Origin: Pseudomonadota bacterium
GTDB taxonomy: Bacteria; Pseudomonadota; Gammaproteobacteria; Burkholderiales; Thiobacteraceae
Length of the DNA: 64,000 bases
Assembly (NCBI GenBank): GCA_021812385.1
Contig: JAKANO010000006.1
Span: 62,001 to 126,000 of the forward strand
Direction: 5' to 3'
In this document: in pieces, positions 17,789 to 26,140 of the stretch
How the letters are laid out: the number at the start of each line of letters is the position of its first letter
How positions within the stretch are numbered: the stretch's first letter is position 1
Translations under genes and position numbers: made by a program
The notes under the pieces: generated by a model
Seen by the model: the letters and a program-made list of their open reading frames with translations, nothing else
Told to the model about the DNA's origin: nothing
Database searches by the model: none

Positions 17789-18163
17789 CTCTTGTTGTAA
17801 TTGACGCGCTTATGTGGCGTCTGCCGCACTTATTTAAAAATTGTAATGTCAGCGAGGCAGGGAATAACACGCGGCATTTTGCTTAAATTTAAGCCTTTAT
17901 GCGACATCGTGTAAAACCCTAATCTTCTTATTAAACACTATGTTCGACGTTTATTTTGAATCAAAGTATATCGTATTGCCTAAACAGCGTGTAATTTTTT
18001 TGGGTAGTATGATTGTCGATTCCAAGGGCTTTTGACTCGCCCATTAAATCGATTAAGCACTATACCCACATTAAAGTTAAGGTTATTTCATGTGCGTTTT
18101 TTTTGCAAGCGAACTTTCAAAAAAACAGCCGGATCGTATTTAATTTCAACCAATCGAAACCGA
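17789..18163. other. AT-rich divergent intergenic region
   Basis: This 375-bp gap separates the minus-strand conduit operon from the plus-strand gspH block. It is clearly richer in A and T than the flanking genes and holds a 14-bp palindrome at 17881 and a smaller one, TTTGAATCAAA, near 17955. On the plus strand the best -10-like word is TATGAT near 18009, but no good -35 stands 16-18 bp before it. I see no convincing small ORF or RNA gene. Confidence 0.6.
17886..17915 (-). promoter_or_regulatory. Candidate promoter of the cytochrome-conduit operon with overlapping palindrome
   Basis: On the minus strand TTTACA (17915-17910) and TAAATT (17891-17886) are separated by 18 bp, a reasonable sigma-70-type pair about 100 bp before the b-type cytochrome. 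The -10 element lies inside a perfect 14-bp palindrome (GCTTAAATTTAAGC, 17881-17894), where a repressor or activator could bind. The match is by eye only. Confidence 0.3.
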
Positions 18164-18649
18164 ATGCATAATCATATTCCGCGCTTACGCGGCTTTACGC
18201 TGATTGAAATACTCGTTGTCCTGGTGATCATCGGACTAATGCTGACAACTGTAGTGATCAAAGCATTTCCGGATGAGCGACAAATTTTACGGCAGGAAGC
18301 GGATCGACTTGGACTATTGCTGGAGCAAGCGCGTGACGAAGCATTTGTAAGCGGGCACAGCGTTGCGTGGACGGTCCAACATCAAACCTATACCTTCTGG
18401 CGGCTTAACGCAGAACGGCGCTGGGCGCCCATTGCCGGTAATCATACACTGCGATTGCGCACCCTTCCCGCCACGATCCGTTTGACGGAATTAACCATTA
18501 ACGCGGTTAAAGTCCCTGTTGGCGAACACTTGATATTTTCCCCCTCTGGTTTGAATTCATCCTTTGTAGCCACCCTGGAACTGCATGCGCATCGTGTACA
18601 CTTGATTGGTGACAGCGCCGGTCGAATTCAAGTCAAAGATGAAAACTAA
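18164..18649 (+). CDS. gspH: Type II secretion minor pseudopilin GspH
   Basis: Minor pseudopilin that joins the tip region of the pseudopilus. I start it at ATG 18164 (MHNHIPRLRG), which gives a normal short leader ahead of the prepilin peptidase site RG before FTLIE; the longer frame from 18032 adds 44 non-conserved residues. The protein is 161 residues, with a hydrophobic N-terminal helix (ILVVLVIIGLMLTTVVI) followed by the GspH/FimT-type domain (QEADRLGLLLEQARDEAF). No strong ribosome-binding site is visible. It opens the second gsp block and overlaps gspI by 11 bp. Confidence 0.85.
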   Translation: MHNHIPRLRGFTLIEILVVLVIIGLMLTTVVIKAFPDERQILRQEADRLGLLLEQARDEAFVSGHSVAWTVQHQTYTFWRLNAERRWAPIAGNHTLRLRTLPATIRLTELTINAVKVPVGEHLIFSPSGLNSSFVATLELHAHRVHLIGDSAGRIQVKDEN

Positions 18650-19022
18650 AGTACCTGCAAAGGGATTTACGCTGATCGAGGTTTTGGTAGCACTCGCGAT
18701 TCTCGCAATTGCCTTGTCTGCCGCGTTGCGCGCCAGCATCGTGACCACGGATCAAGCCCAAGCAATTAAATATAAGCTGCTTGCCCAGTGGAGCGCGGAG
18801 AACCGGCTGGCCGATCAAACTGCACGCAAAACTTGGCCTACCCCCGGTGTTCAGACGGGCACCAGCGAGCAAGCGGGAATTGCGCTGGATTGGGAGCAAA
18901 CAGTATCTGCCACGCCCAATGCAGCTTTTCGCCGCATAGAAATTAAAATTTTTGCGCGCCACGATCACGCCTACGCCTTAGCGCAAATAGTGGGATTTAT
19001 AACCGACCCAACGGCGTTATGA
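18639..19022 (+). CDS. gspI: Type II secretion minor pseudopilin GspI
   Basis: Minor pseudopilin of the GspI-J-K tip complex. Starting at ATG 18639 (MKTKVPAKG) gives 127 residues with the peptidase site KG before FTLIEV and the hydrophobic helix LVALAILAIALSAALRA. The rest follows the GspI pattern, including the W-S-A-E-N-R-L segment near residue 50. An in-frame upstream ATG at 18606 would lengthen the leader by 11 residues and is less likely. The gene overlaps gspH by 11 bp and gspJ by 4 bp. Confidence 0.88.
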   Translation: MKTKVPAKGFTLIEVLVALAILAIALSAALRASIVTTDQAQAIKYKLLAQWSAENRLADQTARKTWPTPGVQTGTSEQAGIALDWEQTVSATPNAAFRRIEIKIFARHDHAYALAQIVGFITDPTAL

Positions 19023-19642
19023 ACACCCCTGCAAAAAATTCCGCGTCCGGATTCACGCTCCTTGAAATACTGGTCGCGCTCATCATTTTTGCACTACTTT
19101 CCAGCATGACTTATCGCGGACTAACGACGGTTCTTCAAACCCGTACGCACCTCGCTGAAGAAAATCGCAAGTGGCGAGCCGTGGCCATGCTGTTCGCGCG
19201 CATCGACCAAGATTTATCCACGTTGGCCAAACGCCCGGTACGCGATGCAAGTGACTTAACTGCTCCACCCTTCATAGCCAAACCGATAGCGCAAGGCGAA
19301 CAAGACGCCCAAATGATGTTTACCCGCATGGGTTTTCCGGACCAAGCCAATGCCCTGGCAGGACCGTTGCGCTGCGGATACCGCCTACGCGGCGATATCA
19401 TCGAACAAGTTTTATGGCCGGCGCCGGATTCTGCTCCGCGCGCAGTTCCGGTGATCAATACCTTGTTGGAAAATGTAGCCGCCGTGGAATTTCAATATCT
19501 GGATCATGCGGGCGCATGGCACACGCGCTGGCCACTGCCAGGGCATAACCTTGTTTTCCCAGCCGCAGTACAAGTTGTGCTCGAATTAAAGTCTAAAGAG
19601 CGCATCACACGACTCTTCGCCTTGCCGGCTTTGCAGCAATGA
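19019..19642 (+). CDS. gspJ: Type II secretion minor pseudopilin GspJ
   Basis: Minor pseudopilin of the tip complex, 207 residues. The leader MNTPAKNSASG ends at the prepilin peptidase site before FTLLEILVAL, with Glu at +5. The downstream region contains W-R-A-V-A and ARIDQDL, the conserved segment after the helix in GspJ. Start and stop overlap their neighbours by 4 bp (ATGA), so gspI, gspJ and gspK are translationally coupled. Confidence 0.9.
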   Translation: MNTPAKNSASGFTLLEILVALIIFALLSSMTYRGLTTVLQTRTHLAEENRKWRAVAMLFARIDQDLSTLAKRPVRDASDLTAPPFIAKPIAQGEQDAQMMFTRMGFPDQANALAGPLRCGYRLRGDIIEQVLWPAPDSAPRAVPVINTLLENVAAVEFQYLDHAGAWHTRWPLPGHNLVFPAAVQVVLELKSKERITRLFALPALQQ

Positions 19643-20568
19643 GCAGCTGCCGACAACAAGGCGCTGCGCTTATTCTAGCCATCTTGGTGGTGGCGATAGC
19701 CTCGACCATCGCGGTATTCATGGCCGGACAGCAATCCATGTGGACAGAGCAAGCCGGCAATCTTCTGGGGCGCTCGCAAAACAATGCGCTCGCGCATGCC
19801 GCAATCGATTGGGCGCGCGGCATATTGGCAGAGGATGCGCGCAACAGCAGGGCAGACCATGCGGGTGAAGCCTGGGCAAAGCCTTTAGCTGGGCTTCCCG
19901 TCGAATCCGCCAACATCGGCGGCGCCATTCACGACCAACAAGCCCTGTTCAACCTGAACAATCTCGTCAATAACGGCCGTGACAGCGAAGCCGATATCGC
20001 GCTATTCAAGCGCCTTTTGACGCAACTGCAACTGCCCACAGACCTGGTCTACCCGCTGTTGGACTGGATCGATGCAGATAGCACGGTGCATGCTCCGGGC
20101 GGCGCGGAAGACGCGGATTATCTGCTCGGCGAACCGCCCTACCGCTGTGCAAACCAAGCCTTAGTGAGCGTGGATGAACTATACCGTGTGCGCGGCTTCA
20201 ACCGCGCCAACATCGAGCGCTTGAAGCCATTCGTCACAGCCCTATCAGAACGCACGACGATCAATGTCAACACCGCGCCGCGTGAAATTTTAAGCGCCTT
20301 ATTGCCGGATCTCGCTGAAACGGATATAAGCACTCTGCTGGAAAATCGCAAGGCTGCATTTTTTAACAGCAAACAGGATTTCCGTGCACGTCTGCCACAG
20401 GCAGCGCCTGCTCTGCGCGATGATGCTTATGATGTCACGAGCAACTATTTTTTAGCCGATGTCATGGTGCGCTCTAGCCATGCCGACACCGCTTACGAGG
20501 CTTTGCTAGCGCGACCCGCAGTGGGCGGATGGCCGAGTATTGTCTGGCAGCGGCAATTGGTCGAATAA
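19639..20568 (+). CDS. gspK: Type II secretion minor pseudopilin GspK
   Basis: Large minor pseudopilin thought to cap the pseudopilus, 309 residues. It has a short basic leader (MSSCRQQG), then ALILAILVVAIASTIAVF; the position usually held by Glu +5 is Leu/Ile here, as is normal for GspK. Family segments include the QALFNLNNL region, a long insert, the DWIDAD motif, and the helix-hairpin-helix-like stretch TTINVNTAPREILSAL. It overlaps gspJ by 4 bp, and gspL begins 28 bp after its stop. Confidence 0.92.
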   Translation: MSSCRQQGAALILAILVVAIASTIAVFMAGQQSMWTEQAGNLLGRSQNNALAHAAIDWARGILAEDARNSRADHAGEAWAKPLAGLPVESANIGGAIHDQQALFNLNNLVNNGRDSEADIALFKRLLTQLQLPTDLVYPLLDWIDADSTVHAPGGAEDADYLLGEPPYRCANQALVSVDELYRVRGFNRANIERLKPFVTALSERTTINVNTAPREILSALLPDLAETDISTLLENRKAAFFNSKQDFRARLPQAAPALRDDAYDVTSNYFLADVMVRSSHADTAYEALLARPAVGGWPSIVWQRQLVE

Positions 20569-20596
20569 GCGTAATGCGTGTTTTTTAGGATTCAGC

Positions 20597-21811
20597 ATGT
20601 CTATCTTGCAAATTTTTGTCCCCGAGTCAGGCTTAGGCGAAAACTGCGACTGGGCTCTGCGTGACGCCGCTAGCGTTAGCACCGGCACGAGTACTTGTGC
20701 CGCCGTGCCGCAGGCAGATCAAATCCATCTCATCGTTGCCGCCAGCCGGGTCTTGCTGACGCACATCAATCTGCCTGCCGTAAGCCAAGGCAAGTTACGC
20801 GAAATGCTCGCCTTCGCCGTCGAAGACAAGCTGCTGGTGGAGCCGGACAAAATTCATGTGGTCGCCGCCGCACGCGCCCTCGGCGGCGAGACTGCGGTTG
20901 CCATCATCGACAAGGCCTGGTTGCGCCAGCAAATAAGCCATTTGCAACAACAGGGAATACGCTGCGATCAAGCCTTGGCGGAAACGCTTTTGCCGCGCTT
21001 GGAAAGCAATGCCTGGAGCATGGTATGGAATGGCCAAGGCGGCTTTGTGCGTAGCGGCCCGAGCGCAGGCTTCGCCGTCGACGGCGGCGACGAGCGCACC
21101 CCGCCGATGGGATTGAAGCTCGCGCTGGATGAAGCCCGCGCATCAAAAACCAGCCCCAATCGAATTTTGATTTATCACACCAACGGCACGCGCGCGCCAG
21201 ACTGGTCCGACAGCCTCAATCTCGACATAGAGCTGCGTGGCACTTGGGATTGGCGCAGTGCGGAGAGCGGCGGCACATCCACCTTGAATTTATTGCAGGG
21301 CGAATTCGCACCGCCCAGCAAAGGCCAGGCATGGCTCAAGCATTTACGTCCGGCCTTGATGCTCTTGGGTTTAATCGTTGGGGTGCACCTGCTTGCCACG
21401 CTGGCCGATTGGGCGCGTCTTCGACAGCAACAGAAACAGTTGCAAAGCGAGATGATCGCCACCTTTAAGCAAACCTTTCCGGCCGCTACCGCCATTGTCG
21501 ATCCGGCGCTGCAAATGCGGCGCAATCTCTCTGCATTGCAACGCGCGCACGGTGCGCCGGTCAGCACCGACTTATTACCGCTGCTGGCGGTTTCCGCACC
21601 CGTCATACGCCTGGCAAAAATCCAAACTTTGCAATATGCACAGGACAAGCTTCAGCTCGAATTAGTCGTTCGCGATGCGGCAGAGCTTGACGTGCTACGC
21701 GAACAACTCCGCACAATTCCGCTCAGCGCCGTTATCGGCCCAACCCAGCCCCTGCCGTCGGGCATTAAAGTGCAACTCGGCCTGGGCATGGACCTCGCCC
21801 CGAGGGAATAA
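20597..21811 (+). CDS. gspL: Type II secretion inner-membrane protein GspL
   Basis: Bitopic protein linking the cytoplasmic ATPase GspE to periplasmic GspM. I use ATG 20597 (MSILQIFVPESG) because AGGA at 20587-20590 lies 6 bp upstream and a frame extension would read back into gspK. The 404-residue protein has an actin-like cytoplasmic half (LPAVSQGKLREMLAFAVED is the recognisable segment), a membrane helix near residue 255 (PALMLLGLIVGVHLLATLA) and a periplasmic ferredoxin-like domain. gspM follows at once. Confidence 0.9.
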   Translation: MSILQIFVPESGLGENCDWALRDAASVSTGTSTCAAVPQADQIHLIVAASRVLLTHINLPAVSQGKLREMLAFAVEDKLLVEPDKIHVVAAARALGGETAVAIIDKAWLRQQISHLQQQGIRCDQALAETLLPRLESNAWSMVWNGQGGFVRSGPSAGFAVDGGDERTPPMGLKLALDEARASKTSPNRILIYHTNGTRAPDWSDSLNLDIELRGTWDWRSAESGGTSTLNLLQGEFAPPSKGQAWLKHLRPALMLLGLIVGVHLLATLADWARLRQQQKQLQSEMIATFKQTFPAATAIVDPALQMRRNLSALQRAHGAPVSTDLLPLLAVSAPVIRLAKIQTLQYAQDKLQLELVVRDAAELDVLREQLRTIPLSAVIGPTQPLPSGIKVQLGLGMDLAPRE

Positions 21812-21813
21812 TA

Positions 21814-22305
21814 ATGAAAGAAAATATTAAGCAATTTTGGCAAGAACGCACGCATACCGAGCGCCGCACCCTCGCGAGCGGGGGCATATTGCTAGCCATC
21901 GCGCTGCTATACGGCTTTGTCTGGCACCCGCTGACGCAGGAACAGCAACGCTTGCGCGCCACGCTGCCGCAATTGCGCGCGGCGGCGGCGCAAATGCAGA
22001 TCCAGGCTGCGGAAGTAAACCGCCTGCGAAATCTGCCGCAAAAAACCGTCAAGCCCAATTTGCGTAGTGCGCTGGAATATATGTCTGCGCATAGCGCCAT
22101 TGGCAGCCCCGCAATAAGCCCCATGGACGCGGATCACGCACGCATCACTTTTAATGCCGTCGCATTCGATAGCTGGATCGAGTGGGTGAAAATCCTACAA
22201 GCGGAACAAGGCGTGCGCGTCGAATCGGCGGAAGTGTTCGCGCTAGCCGAACCCGGAATGGCTAAAATACAAGCGGTGCTTTCCTCATCCGGCAGCCCTC
22301 CCTAA
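21814..22305 (+). CDS. gspM: Type II secretion inner-membrane protein GspM
   Basis: Small bitopic protein that dimerises with GspL. It has 163 residues: a short cytoplasmic stretch with a WQERTHTERR motif, a membrane helix near residues 22-38 (LASGGILLAIALLYGFVW), a coiled-coil-like segment (EQQRLRATLPQLRAAAAQM) and a small periplasmic ferredoxin-like domain. It starts 2 bp after gspL and its stop shares one base with the gspN start (TAATG). Confidence 0.88.
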   Translation: MKENIKQFWQERTHTERRTLASGGILLAIALLYGFVWHPLTQEQQRLRATLPQLRAAAAQMQIQAAEVNRLRNLPQKTVKPNLRSALEYMSAHSAIGSPAISPMDADHARITFNAVAFDSWIEWVKILQAEQGVRVESAEVFALAEPGMAKIQAVLSSSGSPP

Positions 22306-23081
22306 TGCGCATGATGCATGCCGTGCCAAGGCGCTATTTCGCGCTGCTGTGCGCCGTTTATTTTTTGATTCTCGGCGCAACGGCCCCCGCAACACTGCTC
22401 CAGCATGCAGTATCGGCTCAGTCCGGAATTACCCTGGCGCATCTGACTGGAACGCTGTGGCACGGCTCCGCGGACGAAGTCTCAATTGCCACCAAATTTG
22501 GCCTGGTGCAAGTAAGCGACTTGGAATGGAAAGTGCAATGGCGTTATTTATGGCGCGGCGAGCTTGCCCTGAAACTAGAATCGGCCGATGCCGTTGGCAG
22601 CCTAACCTTAGCGCGCGGCTTGCGCGGACTGCGCGTGGCGCAAGCCGATCTGGCCTTGCCCGCAGCCGATCTGGCACAACGCCTGCCGCAGCTTAGTCCG
22701 TGGCAACCGGAGGGTGAAGTGCAAATCCAAACCCAGGGCTTTGCGCTAAACGCAGCAATGCCCAGCGAGGCCATTGTCGTCTGGCGCAATGCAGCGCTGA
22801 ATTTAAGCACGGTCCAACCCCTCGGCGATTACCGTCTGACATTGCGTAACGCGAATGGCGCAATCGACGCACGGCTGGAAACGCAAGGCGGCAAACTGCG
22901 CCTTGATGGCGTTGGCGCCTATTCGAAACAGGACGGACTTCATTTCAGCGGCAGCGCACAGGCCGACCCCGCTTACGCCGCCAAACTGCAAGCCCTGCTC
23001 GCACTGCTCGGCAAGGATCGCGGCGATGGCGTGCATATGTTCAGCATGCGTCTGCAATCAGGACCAGCTTCGATTCAATAA
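22305..23081 (+). CDS. gspN: Type II secretion protein GspN
   Basis: Accessory T2SS protein found in only some systems; its exact role is unclear. The 258-residue protein has an N-terminal membrane helix (YFALLCAVYFLILGATAPATLL) and a periplasmic domain with the LTGTLWHGSADEV segment that marks the family. It overlaps gspM by one base. Its last 24 bp overlap the end of the convergent GGDEF/EAL gene, so transcripts from the two strands would be complementary there. Confidence 0.85.
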   Translation: MRMMHAVPRRYFALLCAVYFLILGATAPATLLQHAVSAQSGITLAHLTGTLWHGSADEVSIATKFGLVQVSDLEWKVQWRYLWRGELALKLESADAVGSLTLARGLRGLRVAQADLALPAADLAQRLPQLSPWQPEGEVQIQTQGFALNAAMPSEAIVVWRNAALNLSTVQPLGDYRLTLRNANGAIDARLETQGGKLRLDGVGAYSKQDGLHFSGSAQADPAYAAKLQALLALLGKDRGDGVHMFSMRLQSGPASIQ

Positions 23082-25175
23082 AGCGGATATGGGTTGCGGT
23101 TCCATCAGCCAATTTCCCTGCACATAGTCGACGCCGATTTGCCTGAGGTGATCCAGGATGATTTCCGATTCCACGTACTCGGCAATGGTTTTGAGGCCCA
23201 ATACATGTCCGATATGGTTGATCGATTCCACCATGGCGCGATCCATCGGGTCAATTTCCATATCCTTCACGAATGCGCCATCGATTTTCAGGTAGTCAAC
23301 CGGCAAGTTTTTCAAGTACGTAAATGACGATAAGCCGCTGCCGAAATCATCCAGTGAAAATTTACAACCCTTGGCTTTGAGCGCATGGATAAAACGGATG
23401 GCCTCGGTTAAATTGGTGATGGCCGCGGTTTCGGTGATTTCAAAACAAATCGCCGCGCAAGGAACTTGGTTGATAGTGAATTGCCGTTCGATGAAATCCA
23501 GGAATTTTTCGTCACAGAGCGAATGGCCGGAAAGGTTAATCGTGCAAATCGACTTGCCGTCCTGGGCCTGCGGAAACAATGAAGGGAACGCAGTAAAAGT
23601 CGCTCCGATCACCCAACGGTCGATCGACGGCATCAAGCCGTAGCGCTCTGCCGCGGGGATAAAAGCCATCGGCAACACCAATTCGCCTTCGTCGTCCAGC
23701 ATGCGCAGCAATATTTCATAGTGCGAATCCGCTTCCGCATGCGGATGTAACGGCAGGATCGGCTGCGCAAATAAACGCATGCGATTTTCTTCCAAGGCGC
23801 GCGTAATGAGCGTGACCCACTGCATTTCACCCTGACGCTTCAATAGCTCCGCATCCCCGGCTTGATACACATGAACACGATTGCGGCCGCGATCTTTCGC
23901 CGCGTAGCAAGCCGCATCGGCATAGCTGAGCAAACTGGAGAGCCCATCGCTCTCCGCGGTAATCGGCACCAAACCGATGCTGACGCCAATGGCAAACGAC
24001 TTATCGTGCCAAACAAAACGAAAGTCTTTGACCAACTGCCGCAATAATTCGGCAATCGGCTGCGCCTGTTGCAGGCTACAGTTTTGCAATAGCACGCCAA
24101 ACTCATCGCCGCCCAAACGCGCCAAGGTGTCGCGGTCGCGCAGCCTGGTCTGCAGCAGCATGGCCAACTGGCGCAATAACTCATCTCCCGCGACATGGCC
24201 CGAGGTATCGTTCACGATCTTGAACTGGTCCAGATCCAGATAGCACAAGGTGTGCGCTTCATTCAGGTCGCGCGCACTCTTCAGCGCGCGCTCCATGCGC
24301 GCCTCGAATTCACGCCGGTTTGGCAGCCCGGTCAATGCGTCATGGCTGGCCTGGTACGAAAGCCGGGAAGTCGCCTCATCAATGCGCTCCTGCAAATTCT
24401 CGTGGGACATTTTGAGTGCCGCAGCCATGCTGTTGATACCTTGCTCTAGCACCAGCAACTCGCCCACCGAATTTTCCGGCACGCGAATATCCAGCGCGCC
24501 GCCGCCGATTTTCTGTACCGCATCCGAGAGGCGTTGGATCGGGCGCGTGACTTGACGGCTCATGCGGTATGCGAATAGCCCGCTGACGGACAAACCCAGC
24601 AAAGTGATGATCAGCCCGTTACGGATCAGCTCGTTCTTGCGCTGCACGGTATTGTCGCGGCTCATTTCCACATACACACGGCCAATGTTATGCGTCTGTG
24701 GGGCCATATTTTTTGCCGCAACAAGCGCACCAAGCGCACCGGGCGAATCAGTAGCGATATCTTCGATCTCGATTCGACTCAAAATCACCGGCGCGCTGAA
24801 AACCAAGGTATCGACATTCTCTGACACCGCAAAATTAAGCCCGGCATGCGTACTGAGCAGTTGTGGCAACTGTCCGGCCTTGCCGCTCTGTGCCAGCAGC
24901 GCATTATTGATATCCGTAATTGCCACCCAATTCACGTCGGCTTCATTTTGCGCCGCACTGGCCAAGCGCTGCAGGATTTCCCGGTTGCCGGAAATCACGC
25001 CGTACTCGCTGGCAGGCGCCAGTTGGCGCGCGATCGCCAATCCCCGATCACGCAGCGATTGCTCCAAGTCCGATAGACGGCTATGTACGAAATGCGTGGC
25101 TAACACCACGGCGATTAAAGCCGCCGGCGCCAGCGCGAGAAACAACACTTTGCCTTTGATGCCCCAGTGATTCAT
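23058..25175 (-). CDS. Membrane-bound GGDEF/EAL cyclic-di-GMP protein
   Basis: A 705-residue signalling protein: N-terminal membrane helix, a periplasmic sensor of about 140 residues, a second helix near residue 185, a HAMP domain (SRQVTRPIQRLSDAV), then GGDEF and EAL domains. The GGDEF core ARLGGDEFGVLL is intact, and an RxxD inhibitory site (RDRD) lies five residues before it, so cyclase activity is plausible. In the EAL domain the signature reads EIL; the catalytic Glu is kept, as are DDFGSG and the KIDG Lys-Asp pair, so phosphodiesterase activity is also possible. It starts 1 bp after the substrate-binding-protein gene. The receptor, binding protein and cyclase order suggests that periplasmic ligand binding feeds the sensor domain. 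Confidence 0.88.
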   Translation of the reverse strand: MNHWGIKGKVLFLALAPAALIAVVLATHFVHSRLSDLEQSLRDRGLAIARQLAPASEYGVISGNREILQRLASAAQNEADVNWVAITDINNALLAQSGKAGQLPQLLSTHAGLNFAVSENVDTLVFSAPVILSRIEIEDIATDSPGALGALVAAKNMAPQTHNIGRVYVEMSRDNTVQRKNELIRNGLIITLLGLSVSGLFAYRMSRQVTRPIQRLSDAVQKIGGGALDIRVPENSVGELLVLEQGINSMAAALKMSHENLQERIDEATSRLSYQASHDALTGLPNRREFEARMERALKSARDLNEAHTLCYLDLDQFKIVNDTSGHVAGDELLRQLAMLLQTRLRDRDTLARLGGDEFGVLLQNCSLQQAQPIAELLRQLVKDFRFVWHDKSFAIGVSIGLVPITAESDGLSSLLSYADAACYAAKDRGRNRVHVYQAGDAELLKRQGEMQWVTLITRALEENRMRLFAQPILPLHPHAEADSHYEILLRMLDDEGELVLPMAFIPAAERYGLMPSIDRWVIGATFTAFPSLFPQAQDGKSICTINLSGHSLCDEKFLDFIERQFTINQVPCAAICFEITETAAITNLTEAIRFIHALKAKGCKFSLDDFGSGLSSFTYLKNLPVDYLKIDGAFVKDMEIDPMDRAMVESINHIGHVLGLKTIAEYVESEIILDHLRQIGVDYVQGNWLMEPQPISALLNRSWS

Positions 25176-25176
25176 G

Positions 25177-26100
25177 TTATTCGCGCTCCGCTCCAGCTTG
25201 CATTTGGTTCAATAAAGTTGCTTCATCCTTCAAGACAAAGCCCAGCGAACGTGCCACTTGATAATTCACGTCGACCGAAAAATATTTCGGATACTGCGGC
25301 GCCGGCAGCACGAAATTTTTCGTTTGCAGCGCACGCATCACCATCTCGGCGGCTTGCCGGCCGATTTGCGCAGGCGTCGAGAACACCGCCGCCAATGCCC
25401 CGGCCTGCACATACGCCTTGGAATAGGCGATTAAGGGCGTCTGCGCGCGATAGGAAGTGAGCAAAATGCTTTGCGCGGTGTTCTGGTTATAAATTAAGGG
25501 GTCGGGCAAGGCCAGCAACACTTGGCTGTTGGCTAGCAACTGATTTAACGAAGGGATGATTTCTTCCTGGCTGGATACTTGCGCCACCTCCAGCGCCAGT
25601 TGCTGCTCGCGCGCGGATTTCTGCAAAGGCTTGCTGCGATCCAGCGTGGTCGGGCCAAGCAAAACGCCGATGTGCTGTCGGCCAGGCAGTAATTGTTGAA
25701 TCAAGCGCAAACGGCGTGCGATGGGCTGATCCAAATAGATCGCCGAGAATAAGCGCGAATCGCGCTTGGACGGCGGCCGCACCAACTCGAAGTTTTGCTG
25801 CGGCACCAGGATATTCAGTGTGGGCCGCGCATCCATGGCAAGGTCTTGCATGGCACGCACGCCCACCGCAACCAGAATATCCGCTTGCGCCTGTGCGGCG
25901 GCTGAATTATCCAAATCTACAGCGCGTATCGCGCGCAGTGAGACCGTTGCATCGTGCCCCTGAAAGTAGCCGCGCATGGCTTCTGCGGCTTCATGATAGG
26001 CAACGCCGTCTTCACTCAAAACCACCAGCACTTGCGGGCCGGCGTAGGCTAAACCCATGCAGCAGGACAGGACGAGCGCCAACAGAGATCGCAGCCACAC
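25177..26100 (-). CDS. ABC-transporter-type periplasmic substrate-binding protein
   Basis: A 307-residue exported protein of the ABC_sub_bind (PF04392-type) family, recognised from the leader followed by QVLVVLSEDGVAYHEAAEA and the ALPDPLIYNQNTAQ/PLIAYSKAYV segments. The signal peptide is MWLRSLLALVLSCCMGLAYA. No ABC permease or ATPase is adjacent; the gene lies between a TonB receptor (40 bp upstream) and a GGDEF/EAL gene (1 bp downstream). It therefore probably acts as a ligand sensor for the cyclase rather than in uptake, which is an inference. The start codon is GTG with no clear ribosome-binding site, so the exact start is uncertain. Confidence 0.75.
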   Translation of the reverse strand: MWLRSLLALVLSCCMGLAYAGPQVLVVLSEDGVAYHEAAEAMRGYFQGHDATVSLRAIRAVDLDNSAAAQAQADILVAVGVRAMQDLAMDARPTLNILVPQQNFELVRPPSKRDSRLFSAIYLDQPIARRLRLIQQLLPGRQHIGVLLGPTTLDRSKPLQKSAREQQLALEVAQVSSQEEIIPSLNQLLANSQVLLALPDPLIYNQNTAQSILLTSYRAQTPLIAYSKAYVQAGALAAVFSTPAQIGRQAAEMVMRALQTKNFVLPAPQYPKYFSVDVNYQVARSLGFVLKDEATLLNQMQAGAERE

Positions 26101-26140
26101 GAGCCCGGATAATCGCCTGTATGCAAGATCAAGCGGCAGG

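Noticed and set aside
17955-17965. FNR/CRP-type site TTTGAATCAAA before the conduit operon
   Set aside because: It lacks the TTGAT-N4-ATCAA or TGTGA-N6-TCACA spacing; a short palindrome only.
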